From Mucilaginibacter ginsenosidivorax (GTDB lineage Bacteria > Bacteroidota > Bacteroidia > Sphingobacteriales > Sphingobacteriaceae), in the NCBI RefSeq assembly GCF_007971525.1, contig NZ_CP042437.1, positions 3,410,001 to 3,474,000 on the forward strand: DNA of 64,000 bases, read 5' to 3'. Each line of letters opens with the position of its first letter. Position 1 is the first letter of the stretch. Positions 34,950 to 44,642 of the stretch are shown here, piece by piece. The notes beneath the pieces are model-generated. The model had not been told where the DNA came from and searched no databases. It saw nothing but the letters and a program-made list of their open reading frames with translations. A program made the position numbers and the translations under genes.

Positions 34950-37853
34950 ATGCTACGAGTAGACAGTACAAAACCATGCCAGATTATTTATGCCATTGCA
35001 AAGCATGACTACCTTGGCTATGTAATTGAGCCGCACATCGTTCAGCTTAACCCCAACGGCGAATTTTCATTAACCCACCAGCGCTTATTTTCCAATACGG
35101 CAAAAGAGTTTATTCATTGTATTGATGAGGTTGATATTAAGCTTATCAAGGTTTTGGAGGAGATGGAGCAGGGCAACGTAATTAAGCGCTTTTATAAAAA
35201 GCCTATCCGGCCGTTTGAATTTTTTGCCAAGATATTTAACGAAACATTATTTGATACCATTCGCCCTAAGCTGGAGAAACGGATGGCCGAAGCGCTGAAC
35301 CTGCTGATGCAAGCCGGCAAAAAGGTTTACCAGATGAGTAAGGAGGGTTATCCCGGCGAGCGAAAGCTGCAGATAGCAACTGAGCCTGCCAGCGTGCTGT
35401 TCCATTTCAGGCGAAACGAGGAGGAGATAAGGTATTTCCCTACGATTAAATACCAGGGGATGCGCATCGAATTCATGTTTAAAAATGCCGAGATCATTTG
35501 TAACCACCCGGCCTGGATGCTGCTTGACGATACTCTGTATTATTTTGATAAAGAGATAGAAGGTAAAAAACTGGTGCCGTTCCTGAATAAGCGCTTTATC
35601 GCCATCCCCAGGTCGTCAGAGCAATCTTACTTTGAAAAGTTTGTTGCGCCGCTAATTGAGAAGCACAATGTATATGCCGAAGGGTTTACTATAAATACCG
35701 AAAAGTATGATGCGCAGCCGGTTGTAAAACCTATTTATGTAGAGGGAGGTACATCGCAGCTGCAGTTGTACTTTAAGTATGCCGGCTACATTTTCCCTTA
35801 CGGCGATGGCCGTACAGTATCGGTACGGATGGAAAAAAATGGCGACGATTACCTGTTCCACCGCATTAAACGCTCGGGCACCTGGGAAAAGGGCAAAATG
35901 GCTCAGTTGGAGCAATTAGGTCTTAAAACTACCTCCAGTTTGTTTCAAAACCTGGAGGTTGATAATAAGCACGATGAAGACGCTGATCATTCTTTCTCGG
36001 TATTTGAATGGCTTAACCAGCATCATAAACAGCTAACAGAGCAGGGTTTTGAAATAGAGCAACCCGAAGGGCAAAAGCGGTATGTTTTTGGAAACAGTAA
36101 AATAGACCTTGAAGTTTCTGAAAACAACGACTGGTTTGACATTAACGCCATTGTTTGGTTTGGGCCATACCGCATTCCTTTTATCCAGCTAAAAAACCAT
36201 ATTCTTAATCATAAAAAGGAATTTGTTTTGCCATCAGGCGAGATTGCTGTTATCCCCGAAAAATGGTTTTCGCAATATGGTAACCTGTTGCATTTCACCG
36301 AGGGAGGTAATGAGTTACGACTGCGGCGCCACCATATAGGCCTGGTTAATGACCTGGCCGAAGGCGAAATGGCCAACGTTACCATGACCCGCAAGCTACA
36401 AAGGCTTACCAATTTTGAAGAACTGGAAGAAATTGAGATGCCGGTAAATTTTGAAGGCAACTTGCGGGCTTATCAAAAAGCAGGCTATAACTGGTTTCAC
36501 TTTTTAAAACAATACCATTTTGGTGGTTGCCTTGCCGATGACATGGGGCTTGGTAAAACGATACAAACGCTGGCCCTGCTGCAAAAACATAAGGAGTTTA
36601 CCGAAGCAGAGGGCAGCAAGAGCACATCGCTGGTGATTATGCCGACATCGTTGATATACAACTGGCTTAACGAGGCAAAAAAATTTACACCGCAGTTGAG
36701 GCTGATGGTACATACCGGCACGTTACGATATCGATCGGCAGATGTGTTTGCCAACTATGATGTGGTTATTACCACATACGGCATCAGCCGGATAGATATC
36801 GAAATGTTTAAGGACTACTTTTTTGATTATGTGATACTTGATGAAAGCCAGAATATCAAAAATCCGTCGTCAAAATCATTCCAGGCAGTTAAGCAGCTTA
36901 AGTCGCGTTTTAAACTGATATTGAGCGGTACGCCGGTTGAAAATTCGGTTAACGACTTATGGACGCAGATGTCGTTTATAAATCCCGGGCTGTTGGGTAA
37001 CCAGCAGTTTTTTCAGAACGAGTTTGTTACGCCCATAGAAAAGAAAAAGGACGAGGATAAAGCCCGAAAGCTACAGGCGCTCATTAAACCTTTTGTGCTG
37101 CGCCGCACCAAAGAGCAAGTAGCTACAGAACTGCCGCCAAAAACAGAGACCCTGCTTTACTGCGAGATGAGCGAGGAGCAGGCATCGGTATATGAAAAAA
37201 TAAAATCAGAATACCGCAACGAATTGCTGAAAAGCCTGGAGGATGGCACCTTTGCCAAAACCCAGATACAGGTATTACAAGGCCTGATTAAACTAAGGCA
37301 GATAGCCAACCATCCCCTCATGATTGATAAGGATTACGAGGGCGACAGCGGGAAATTTGAGAATGTTGTACACACCCTGGCCAGTGTGTTGGACGGCGGG
37401 CACAAAGTGTTGATATTCTCGCAGTTTGTAAAGCAGCTTGCCATTTACCGCGAGCACCTGGAGCGTGAGGGGATATCATATGTATACCTTGACGGCGGCA
37501 CCCAAAACCGGGGCGATGTGGTTAAACAATTCCAGGAGGATAAAAAAACCAGGGTGTTCCTGATATCTATAAAGGCAGGTGGTGTAGGCCTTAACCTTAC
37601 CGAGGCCGACTATGTATTTATCCTTGACCCCTGGTGGAACCCGGCAGTTGAACAGCAGGCCATTGACCGTACCCACCGTATTGGGCAAACCAAAAACGTG
37701 TTCATTTACAAATTTATCACCAAAGATTCGGTTGAAGAGAAGATACTTGCCCTGCAGCAGCGTAAATTAAGCCTGAGCCGCGCTTTAATTACCACCGAAG
37801 AGAGTTTTATCAAATCGCTTACTGCGGATGATATAAAGGAGATATTGGGGTAG
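34950..37853 (+). CDS. SNF2 family DNA/RNA helicase-like ATPase
   Basis: The 967-residue protein has an N-terminal domain of about 480 residues (the unique half of bacterial SNF2 proteins) followed by the two RecA-like domains. Motif I is DDMGLGKT near residue 530, motif II is DESQ near 631, motif III SGTPVEN, and the C-terminal half has LDGGTQNRG, AGGVGLNLTEAD and DRTHRIGQTKNV. It is an ATP-driven translocase thought to remodel protein-DNA complexes, including stalled RNA polymerase. The start MLRVDST is conserved from memory. A terminator follows directly, so it is monocistronic. Confidence 0.92.
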   Translation: MLRVDSTKPCQIIYAIAKHDYLGYVIEPHIVQLNPNGEFSLTHQRLFSNTAKEFIHCIDEVDIKLIKVLEEMEQGNVIKRFYKKPIRPFEFFAKIFNETLFDTIRPKLEKRMAEALNLLMQAGKKVYQMSKEGYPGERKLQIATEPASVLFHFRRNEEEIRYFPTIKYQGMRIEFMFKNAEIICNHPAWMLLDDTLYYFDKEIEGKKLVPFLNKRFIAIPRSSEQSYFEKFVAPLIEKHNVYAEGFTINTEKYDAQPVVKPIYVEGGTSQLQLYFKYAGYIFPYGDGRTVSVRMEKNGDDYLFHRIKRSGTWEKGKMAQLEQLGLKTTSSLFQNLEVDNKHDEDADHSFSVFEWLNQHHKQLTEQGFEIEQPEGQKRYVFGNSKIDLEVSENNDWFDINAIVWFGPYRIPFIQLKNHILNHKKEFVLPSGEIAVIPEKWFSQYGNLLHFTEGGNELRLRRHHIGLVNDLAEGEMANVTMTRKLQRLTNFEELEEIEMPVNFEGNLRAYQKAGYNWFHFLKQYHFGGCLADDMGLGKTIQTLALLQKHKEFTEAEGSKSTSLVIMPTSLIYNWLNEAKKFTPQLRLMVHTGTLRYRSADVFANYDVVITTYGISRIDIEMFKDYFFDYVILDESQNIKNPSSKSFQAVKQLKSRFKLILSGTPVENSVNDLWTQMSFINPGLLGNQQFFQNEFVTPIEKKKDEDKARKLQALIKPFVLRRTKEQVATELPPKTETLLYCEMSEEQASVYEKIKSEYRNELLKSLEDGTFAKTQIQVLQGLIKLRQIANHPLMIDKDYEGDSGKFENVVHTLASVLDGGHKVLIFSQFVKQLAIYREHLEREGISYVYLDGGTQNRGDVVKQFQEDKKTRVFLISIKAGGVGLNLTEADYVFILDPWWNPAVEQQAIDRTHRIGQTKNVFIYKFITKDSVEEKILALQQRKLSLSRALITTEESFIKSLTADDIKEILG

Positions 37854-37881
37854 GGGTGCGGAAGATGTGCAGATTTAACAT

Positions 37882-37912
37882 AAAAGGCCAATCGTTTTGC
37901 GATTGGCCTTTT
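37882..37912 (+). terminator. intrinsic terminator of the SNF2 gene
   Basis: AAAAGGCCAATCG (37882-37894) pairs perfectly with CGATTGGCCTTTT (37900-37912), with a 5-nt loop and a T-rich tail. Confidence 0.85.
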
Positions 37913-37923
37913 GTATTATCATC

Positions 37924-38002
37924 CGTCATTGCGAGGTACGAAGCAATCCCGAACTACGCGAGATTTGGCAAGTAGGGGATTGCTTCGTACCTCGCAATGA
38001 CG
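37924..38002. repeat. intergenic inverted repeat, family B (CATTGCGAGG type)
   Basis: CGTCATTGCGAGGTACGAAG and CAATCCC on the left pair perfectly over about 26 bp with GGGATTGCTTCGTACCTCGC and AATGACG on the right, with a loop of about 25 nt. This is the cleanest copy of the family. Confidence 0.8.
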
Positions 38003-38024
38003 AGTGGGTTAAGTCTTTTTAAGA

Positions 38025-38762
38025 TTACTGCCCGCTTTTCTTCTTATCGGCAAAAGAAAACACCTTTTGCAGCAATGGCGTTGTACGCGCGCCCAGGTTT
38101 TGGCGAATGTTCAGTTCCTCTTTTGCAATCTCTACAAATAAGCCATCAATGGCTTTTTGGGTTACATAGTCGGTAATATCGGGGTTAATTTTTGATACAA
38201 ACGGTACTTTGTTATAGGCCTGCGCGGCATCAGTGTAATATTTTGTAGCGCCAACTTTGTTCAGGCTTGCCTGAATTACGGGTTTAAACTGGCCGGCCAA
38301 TTGTAAAGTTGTTGTTTTTTTAAAGTACTGTGTTGCCGCATCCTGGCTGCCTAACAAAATGTTGGTAACATCCTGCAGGGTCATTTGCTTTATGGCGCCA
38401 ATAAATATGGGTTTGGCTTTTACAGCCGCATCTTCGGCGGCGTGGTTAATAGAAGTTATCACGTTATCGCAAAGGCTGCCCAGCCCTATGCTGCGTAGTG
38501 TTCGCTCTGCTTTTTGCGCTTCGGGCGGGAATAGTATTTTAACTTCGGCGTTTTTCAAAAAACCATCTATTGCCGATAGCTTATCCGAGCTTTTGCCGGT
38601 ACCTATTTCAAGGGCCTGCTTAAGGCCGTTTCCTATCTCAAACGTAGTAGGTGTTCCCTGCGCATTGGTTGTTGCCGCCTGGGCTACCTGGTTTAGCGTA
38701 TCGCAGCTGCTTAGGGTTATAAAGGACAGCAACGCTGTAAGGATTAATATCTGTTTTTTCAT
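38025..38762 (-). CDS. DUF4197 domain lipoprotein
   Basis: The 245-residue protein starts MKKQILILTALLSFITLSSC, a clear lipoprotein signal with Cys about residue 20. The rest fits DUF4197: an N-terminal GLKQALEIGTGK segment, then repeated helices and the KTTTLQLAGQFKPVIQASLNKVG region. The start at the second Met is preferred because the upstream six codons precede no signal. The function is unknown; the family is common in Gram-negative bacteria. It precedes nothing obvious in its operon. Confidence 0.85.
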   Translation of the reverse strand: MKKQILILTALLSFITLSSCDTLNQVAQAATTNAQGTPTTFEIGNGLKQALEIGTGKSSDKLSAIDGFLKNAEVKILFPPEAQKAERTLRSIGLGSLCDNVITSINHAAEDAAVKAKPIFIGAIKQMTLQDVTNILLGSQDAATQYFKKTTTLQLAGQFKPVIQASLNKVGATKYYTDAAQAYNKVPFVSKINPDITDYVTQKAIDGLFVEIAKEELNIRQNLGARTTPLLQKVFSFADKKKSGQ

Positions 38763-38804
38763 TTGGGCTAAAATTAGCAAAAAATAAAGCCAACCGCCAG
38801 CAAA

Positions 38805-39815
38805 TTATCCCAACACTTTTAACAGGGCAAATACGCCTGCAGCAATTAACGCAGAAATTGGAATGGTGATAATCCAGGCCCAGATAAGGTTAATGGTTAC
38901 ACCCCAGCGTACAGCAGATACACGTTTAGTTAAACCAACCCCAATGATAGAGCCGGTGATAGTATGCGTGGTAGAAACCGGGATACCAAACCTTTCGGTA
39001 ATAAACAGGGTAATGGCGCCTGCTGTTTCGGCACTTACGCCTTCCAGCGGGGTTACTTTAGTTATTTTTGACCCCATGGTTTTAACAATTTTCCAGCCAC
39101 CGCTCATGGTACCAGCTGCAATAGCGGTATAACAAGCCAGCGGAATCCACTCGGGCATAGCTGCACCTGCATGAATTACCTTGCCCGCAATTAAGGTTAC
39201 ATATAATATGCCCATTACCTTTTGGGCATCGTTACCGCCGTGTGCAAAGCTTAATGCCGCTGCCGATATTAGTTGCAGCCTTTTAAACCAACGCTCGGCA
39301 GTAGCAGGCTTTGCGCGTTTACAAATGTTTAATATCAAAATAGTTACCACGTAGGCTATAAGTAAACCAATAAACGGAGCCAATACAATATAAGCGATGA
39401 TTTTAAGCACATACTGCATCTCGATGGCGTGCAGTGCATTTGCACCCATATAAATAGCGTTGGTCATACCGGCGCCGGCAAAGCCGCCAATTAGTGTATG
39501 CGATGAACTTGAGGGGATACCAAACCACCAGGTAATTAAATTCCAGGATATAGCGGCCACCAAGCCAGCCAATATTACGTGCAGGGTAACGTAATGCTCC
39601 AACACAATTTTTGATACTGTATTGGCCACCTTATGGTCTTTTATAAAAAAGTACGCGGCAAAGTTAAATACAGCGGCAAGCAATACAGCCTGAAAAGGTG
39701 TAAGTACTTTTGTTGATACGATGGTTGCAATAGAGTTGGCAGCATCATGAAAACCGTTGGTGTAATCAAAAACGAGTGCAAGTAAAACTATAACAACAAG
39801 TAGGGAGGTAACCAT
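38805..39815 (-). CDS. pitA: PiT family inorganic phosphate transporter
   Basis: The 336-residue membrane protein has about ten helices and both PiT signatures: DYTNGFHDAANSIAT near residue 15-30 and the C-terminal GIPVSTTHTITGSIIG (about 285-300). It imports phosphate with cations (H+ or metal-phosphate complexes). It is read 20 bp after the DUF47 gene, the usual partner of PiT, so the two are one transcription unit. The symbol pitA is by analogy. Confidence 0.92.
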   Translation of the reverse strand: MVTSLLVVIVLLALVFDYTNGFHDAANSIATIVSTKVLTPFQAVLLAAVFNFAAYFFIKDHKVANTVSKIVLEHYVTLHVILAGLVAAISWNLITWWFGIPSSSSHTLIGGFAGAGMTNAIYMGANALHAIEMQYVLKIIAYIVLAPFIGLLIAYVVTILILNICKRAKPATAERWFKRLQLISAAALSFAHGGNDAQKVMGILYVTLIAGKVIHAGAAMPEWIPLACYTAIAAGTMSGGWKIVKTMGSKITKVTPLEGVSAETAGAITLFITERFGIPVSTTHTITGSIIGVGLTKRVSAVRWGVTINLIWAWIITIPISALIAAGVFALLKVLG

Positions 39816-39835
39816 TTAGTGATGATTAGGTATGC

Positions 39836-40486
39836 TTAAGCGTTTTTAACTAAAATAGATTCCATTACGTTGGCCGCGTCTTCGCACATATCTGTTGCGG
39901 TTTCAAGGGCGGCCAGGATTTCTTTATATTTTATCAGGCGGATAGCATCTTTTTCGTAAAGGAATAAATCGGCCACGGCACGGTCAAAAACATAATCGGC
40001 CTGGTTTTCCACGCTGTTTATCCTGATGCATGAATCGGCAATGTTGCGCACGTTGCGCAGATCCTTTAACTCGCGCACGGCCTTCTCCAGGTCGATGCTT
40101 GCCTGTAGGATCAGGTCAGATAGTTTACGGATGTGCTCGTTAAAATCATCTATCCGGTAAAGGCTCATGCGGTTGGCTGCGCCCTGGATGTAATCGGCAA
40201 CATCATCAATAGCTGTAGCTAACGCGTGGATATCTTCGCGGTCAAAAGGGGTAATAAAATTTTTGCCCAGTTCAAGGTATATCTGGTGGGTAAATTCATC
40301 GCCTTTATTTTCAAGCTTGTCAATTTGTTTAAACAGCTCTTCGCGGGTGGTAGTGTTATTGGAGTTAACAGCTTCTACCAAAATAGTAGCCATTGCTACG
40401 ACATTGTTTGCTGCCTGCTCAAATAAAGGAAAAAATATTTTTTTGTCCTTAGGTACAAAGTACTGGAAAATGCTGTTTAATGACAT
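39836..40486 (-). CDS. DUF47 (TIGR00153, PhoU-like) protein
   Basis: The 216-residue all-helical protein has the ELFKQIDKLENKGDEFTHQI segment and the FDREDIHALATAIDDVADYI segment near residues 80-100, the metal-binding repeat of the PhoU/DUF47 fold. Members regulate the PiT transporter encoded next to them. It is transcribed before the transporter and after the histidine kinase gene, with 47 bp between. Confidence 0.9.
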   Translation of the reverse strand: MSLNSIFQYFVPKDKKIFFPLFEQAANNVVAMATILVEAVNSNNTTTREELFKQIDKLENKGDEFTHQIYLELGKNFITPFDREDIHALATAIDDVADYIQGAANRMSLYRIDDFNEHIRKLSDLILQASIDLEKAVRELKDLRNVRNIADSCIRINSVENQADYVFDRAVADLFLYEKDAIRLIKYKEILAALETATDMCEDAANVMESILVKNA

Positions 40487-40533
40487 GATGCTTAAAATTG
40501 GTGTAAAGGTACGGTTGCTATGTTAAATTAATG

Positions 40534-41598
40534 TTAACTTTTTAACACTGGTATGTTGGGGAAAGGTAAAGTTTGTTTTGCTCTTTGCAAAGTAAAGCCA
40601 AAAGTTGATCCCAAACCTTCGGTACTGCGCACATTAATGGTTTGCTGGTGCGCCTCAATAATGTGTTTTACAATGGCCAGGCCCAATCCAGAGCCCCCAA
40701 TTTGGCGCGACCGGCTGGTATCTGTACGGTAAAAACGCTCGAACAGGCGAGGCAAAAACTTTTCTTCGATGCCAATGCCATCGTCGGTAACCTCCACCAA
40801 AACCTGGTCGTCAAGTACAAAAAGGCTTAATGATGTGCTTCCTTCTTCTTTACCGTATTTAAATGAGTTATCAATCAGGTTAACCAATACCTGCCTTATT
40901 TTTTCCCTGTCGGCATATACAATAATACCTTCATCATATTTCTGCTTAAATATCAGCTTTATTTTATACTGCTTGCCTTTTATCTCAAGCGATTCAAAAA
41001 CTTCTTTAATCAGGTCGTTTATTTTAAACTTGCTGTAATTGATGGGTATTTCGCCCGATTCCAGCTTCGAAATCTCATCCAGGTCCTTAATAAGGTAGCT
41101 TAACCTATCCACATTTTTAGAGGCTTTTTCAAGGAACTGGCGCGCCATCTCGCGGTCTTCCATGTCGTCATCCTGCAATGCTTCAATGTATCCCTGTATG
41201 GCAAAAAGCGGGGTTTTAAACTCGTGCGAGATATTGGATAAAAAATCGCGACGGAATTTTTCCTGCTTGCGCAGGTCGTCAATCTCCGATTTTTTTTGTT
41301 TGGCCCATTCTTTTACCTCCTGCTCCACATCATCAATGGGGTTGGCGGTTACATGTTCGCCCAGGGCATCTCGCAAATCGCGGCCAAGCTTTAAATTGTG
41401 AATGAGTTTGTAAATAAGTTTGATGCGCGAGTAAATATACTTTTCTATCAAGTAGTAAAATACAAAGTAGCTTACCGCTATGGTGATGGTGAAAGTAACC
41501 ATCACATCATACCATTTATGCTGAAAATAAAAGTTAACCGCCGATAGGGTTATGGCAACCCCAGTTGCGGTAATTAAAACCAGTACACGCAAATTCAT
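40534..41598 (-). CDS. sensor histidine kinase, PhoR-like
   Basis: The 354-residue kinase has two helices (about 5-25 and 33-52), a linker, HisKA with H125 in SNISHEFKTP, then HATPase_c with DNSFKYGKE, DDGIGIE and GGSGLGLAI. There is no periplasmic sensor domain and no recognisable HAMP. The placement upstream of DUF47 and PiT suggests phosphate sensing, as PhoR. A cognate PhoB-like regulator is not in the window, so it must lie elsewhere. Could also be an unrelated kinase by chance placement. Confidence 0.9.
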   Translation of the reverse strand: MNLRVLVLITATGVAITLSAVNFYFQHKWYDVMVTFTITIAVSYFVFYYLIEKYIYSRIKLIYKLIHNLKLGRDLRDALGEHVTANPIDDVEQEVKEWAKQKKSEIDDLRKQEKFRRDFLSNISHEFKTPLFAIQGYIEALQDDDMEDREMARQFLEKASKNVDRLSYLIKDLDEISKLESGEIPINYSKFKINDLIKEVFESLEIKGKQYKIKLIFKQKYDEGIIVYADREKIRQVLVNLIDNSFKYGKEEGSTSLSLFVLDDQVLVEVTDDGIGIEEKFLPRLFERFYRTDTSRSRQIGGSGLGLAIVKHIIEAHQQTINVRSTEGLGSTFGFTLQRAKQTLPFPNIPVLKS

Positions 41599-41607
41599 AG
41601 CGTAAAG

Positions 41608-42306
41608 CTACAATTTATAGATCACTAAAGCCCAGCGGAATGGCCACTTCCATGTTAATTTAAAGTTATCAATTTGTGCTTTTTTTAGCAGTGTTAATAA
41701 CTCCTGCTTTTTAAAGCCCCGTTTAACAGATAGTGGCCCATCGTAACGTACCATTTTATTACGGGTTAACACATGTGTAATGAAAATAACCGCATAGTAT
41801 AATACCCAATGGCGGTGCAAATCGGTAATGATTATTCCCTTTTGGGCCGATGCATACATGTTTTTAATCATCGTGATCCAGTGTTCGTCGTCAAAATGAT
41901 GGGTAAACAAATTGCTGATAATGATATCGTGCTTGCCTAACAAAGGAGTATCGTTTATCACATCGGCCCGCACGTAGCTAATATTAGCAAACGTTTTGGA
42001 TGCATTGCGTGCATAGTTTATAGCTGCGGGGGCAGCATCAATGCCGGTAAGCTTTAGGGGCATCTGTTGTTGCGTTGCCCATTTGGCAATGGCGATAAGC
42101 GTGTCGCCGCCACCGCAACCCCAATCGCTTATGGAATAGCCCTGTTTTACGGGGAAGTTTTTTATAGACGTAATGGCTTCCTTATGCCCGCCAAACCACG
42201 AATTTACCTTGCCTAAACCTTCCAGCACGGGGGCTATCTCACTGTCGGGCAAGTTTAGGTCGTCCATGATTTCGGCATCAAAGGCGCGGTGTTTTAAATT
42301 GGGCAT
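41608..42306 (-). CDS. SAM-dependent methyltransferase (class I)
   Basis: The 232-residue protein has the class I SAM-binding loop DWGCGGGDTL (61-70) and an acidic motif II (GIDAAP, about 87-92). A further IIISNLFTHHF region is typical of phenolic or lipid methyltransferases. It is the last gene of an operon with the FAD oxidoreductase (18 bp upstream) and the type III polyketide synthase. By analogy with srsB of Streptomyces, it may methylate a phenolic product; that is inference. Confidence 0.85.
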   Translation of the reverse strand: MPNLKHRAFDAEIMDDLNLPDSEIAPVLEGLGKVNSWFGGHKEAITSIKNFPVKQGYSISDWGCGGGDTLIAIAKWATQQQMPLKLTGIDAAPAAINYARNASKTFANISYVRADVINDTPLLGKHDIIISNLFTHHFDDEHWITMIKNMYASAQKGIIITDLHRHWVLYYAVIFITHVLTRNKMVRYDGPLSVKRGFKKQELLTLLKKAQIDNFKLTWKWPFRWALVIYKL

Positions 42307-42324
42307 GGTATCAATACAATAGCC

Positions 42325-43449
42325 TTATGAAAAAGGTTTTCCGTGAGTTTTACTAATCAGGTACCTGGATAATGGCGGCAAGCCGTTTAACAGGCGAAGT
42401 GTAAGCGCTGTTGTATTGTTATTGCCAAACAGGCGCTGCAATTGCCGGCCTACCCATAACCGCTGCGCAAATTGCCGGTTCCAGGCATCGGTATAATCGG
42501 CCTCTAAAGCTATGCGGTTATCTTCATGAAATTTGCCGGTTTTATAATGGCTGATAATTTTATCCGACAGGATTTTGGCCGAGTGGATAGCCATGGTCAT
42601 GCCGTTGCCACACAATGGCGCTATCATTCCGGCGGTATCGCCGCTCATTAAAATATGGTTATCAACCGGGGCTTTCTTTTCAAACGATATCTCGTTAATC
42701 ACCTCCGGCTTATCCAGTAAAAAGTCGGCATTGGCAAATATATCGTCGAGATAGGGGTTTTTGCGGATAATGTTTTCTTCTAATCCCTGCAAACTACCGT
42801 ATTTGCGCAGGTCATCCCGGTGCGCCATGTAGCACATGCAATACCTGTCGCCATCGGTTTTGCTTACGCCGCAATAGCCATCTTTATAATTATTAAGCTG
42901 GATAAGATCCTGCGGCAAATCCATTTTTATATGAAATTTTACGGCCAGGTAGGGGCTGCGTTTATAAAAAAAGGGCCGCTTCAGTTTTTGATCGAGGTTT
43001 GACCGTTTGCCGAATGAGCCTATTACCAACGGCGCCGTTAACACTTCGCCAGGTGTAACCACCTCAAACTGATTGCCGGCGTAGCGCACATCCTCCACCC
43101 TTGTGCCTGTCATGAAAATTACGCCTTCTATTGTAGCCTTGTGGTATAAAAAATTATCGAAGGTATACCTGCTTAGCCCAAAGCCGCCCAGATCAAGCTT
43201 TTGAGCAAATTTAACGCCCGAGGCAGCGGTAACCTCTAACCTGTTAATGCGGGCAACATTAAACTGCTCGAGGTTAATATCTAAAGTATTTAAAAAAGGG
43301 ATTACTTCGTTAGAGATGTATTCGCCACATACCCGGTGCATGGGGTATGTTTTTTTTTCGATAAGGGTGACTTTTAAGCCGGCGCGGTTTAATAGTATCG
43401 CGTTAAATAATCCCGCAAGGCCGCCGCCAACTATAATTATATCGTTCAT
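42325..43449 (-). CDS. FAD-dependent oxidoreductase, geranylgeranyl-reductase/hydroxylase-like
   Basis: The 374-residue flavoprotein has the FAD loop IIIVGGGLAGLFNA (GxGxxG at 8-13), the RVCGEYIS segment, and the second FAD motif GDTAGMIAPLCGNGM (about 270-284). It belongs to the large PHBH-like fold group that hydroxylates phenolic rings or reduces isoprenoids. It lies 7 bp before the polyketide synthase stop (next gene upstream) in one operon. A role in hydroxylating the polyketide ring, as srsC, is plausible. Confidence 0.88.
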   Translation of the reverse strand: MNDIIIVGGGLAGLFNAILLNRAGLKVTLIEKKTYPMHRVCGEYISNEVIPFLNTLDINLEQFNVARINRLEVTAASGVKFAQKLDLGGFGLSRYTFDNFLYHKATIEGVIFMTGTRVEDVRYAGNQFEVVTPGEVLTAPLVIGSFGKRSNLDQKLKRPFFYKRSPYLAVKFHIKMDLPQDLIQLNNYKDGYCGVSKTDGDRYCMCYMAHRDDLRKYGSLQGLEENIIRKNPYLDDIFANADFLLDKPEVINEISFEKKAPVDNHILMSGDTAGMIAPLCGNGMTMAIHSAKILSDKIISHYKTGKFHEDNRIALEADYTDAWNRQFAQRLWVGRQLQRLFGNNNTTALTLRLLNGLPPLSRYLISKTHGKPFS

Positions 43450-43456
43450 AGGCTTA

Positions 43457-44566
43457 TTAGCACATTTCCAATATCATACCCTCAACCGTTAACCCCGGCC
43501 CAAAAGCAAAACTCATGATTTTTTGGTCAACCAGGTTTTCGGCCTTAAGCATTTTTTGCAATACAAACAGGATGGTAGCTGATGACATATTACCATACTG
43601 CTGCAGGGTTTCATAGGCAAAAGCGTTGCTTTCCTCGGGTAGTTCCAGCGCATCCTCAACAGCCTCCAGTATTTTACGGCCACCGGGATGTACTGCATAG
43701 GCGGTTATTTCATCGGCATTAAGTTTTGCCTTTTGCAAAAAGCGGCTAGTTAAAGCCTTGATGTTTTTTTTGATCTGTTTTGATACCCGTGAGGTTAGTT
43801 TCATCTCGAACCCTGTGTTACCCACATACCAGCCCATATCGTCGCGGGCTTCGGTCACAAATTCCGAGTAAAAGTTTTTTAAGGTAAGGTTGGTGCCAGT
43901 CCCCAGCCGTTGCGATGTGTTCTCTACCAATACCGCGGCGGCCCCGTCAGAAAACAGGGAGTTGGCCACCCAGTTGTCCAGCGTGTTATCTTTTTGAAAA
44001 TGGAGGGTGCACAACTCCACGCTTACTACCAAAACCTTGGCTTCGGGATTGGCACGGCAAATATAATCGGCAACTTTAAGGCCGTTTATGGCGCCGTAAC
44101 AACCCATAAAATTAATACAGGTACGTTCGGTATCGCGGTTAAGTTCCAGTTTTTCTACCAGTTCAATATCAATGCCGGGGGCATGCATGCCCGTACAGCT
44201 TATGGTAACCAAATGAGTAATTTGTTTGATAACATCGGCTCCAAAACCGGCCAGGCAATTTTTAACCGCATTTATGGCAATAGTGATAGCCTCATCCTGG
44301 TAAAGTTTTAAGCGTTTGCGGGTATCCGGAAAAGGGGTAAAGCTTCCGGATGTATCAAAAAAGGTATAGTTGGATGGATCTGGTTCGCCAAAATCCGGGA
44401 TCACCGAGTACCGGTAATCGATACCAGAATTATCGTAAATACTTTTTAACCGCGCGGCGTTAGTTGCATCCAACCCGAAAGCATTCACCATAAAATGGTA
44501 AATATCCTGCTGGGCTATCCGGTTATGGGGATTTGCTATCCCAATGGCACTGATGCAACTCTCCAT
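43457..44566 (-). CDS. type III polyketide synthase (chalcone/alkylresorcinol synthase-like)
   Basis: The 369-residue protein has the catalytic triad of the family: C156 in INFMGCYGAING, H293 in AVHPGGRKIL and N326 in QQYGNMSSATI. It condenses an acyl-CoA starter with malonyl-CoA units to form alkylresorcinols, alkylpyrones or similar phenolics. Starter choice cannot be seen. It is followed by the FAD oxidoreductase and methyltransferase, a gene set like srsABC of Streptomyces griseus. A YceI gene precedes it and a UbiA gene faces it. Confidence 0.93.
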   Translation of the reverse strand: MESCISAIGIANPHNRIAQQDIYHFMVNAFGLDATNAARLKSIYDNSGIDYRYSVIPDFGEPDPSNYTFFDTSGSFTPFPDTRKRLKLYQDEAITIAINAVKNCLAGFGADVIKQITHLVTISCTGMHAPGIDIELVEKLELNRDTERTCINFMGCYGAINGLKVADYICRANPEAKVLVVSVELCTLHFQKDNTLDNWVANSLFSDGAAAVLVENTSQRLGTGTNLTLKNFYSEFVTEARDDMGWYVGNTGFEMKLTSRVSKQIKKNIKALTSRFLQKAKLNADEITAYAVHPGGRKILEAVEDALELPEESNAFAYETLQQYGNMSSATILFVLQKMLKAENLVDQKIMSFAFGPGLTVEGMILEMC

Positions 44567-44585
44567 TTAAATTTAGCTTTATTTA

Positions 44586-44640
44586 AGTCTGAAGTCCTAA
44601 GTCGTAAGTCTTTTTCGACTTAGAACTTTCGACTTAACGA
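44586..44640. repeat. short CGACTTA repeat and hairpin
   Basis: CTAAGTCG (44597-44604) pairs with CGACTTAG (44616-44623). Variants of AAGTCGTAAGT recur at 59610-59690 in the rpsB-tsf gap. It lies between YceI and the polyketide synthase. Confidence 0.45.
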
Positions 44641-44642
44641 CT

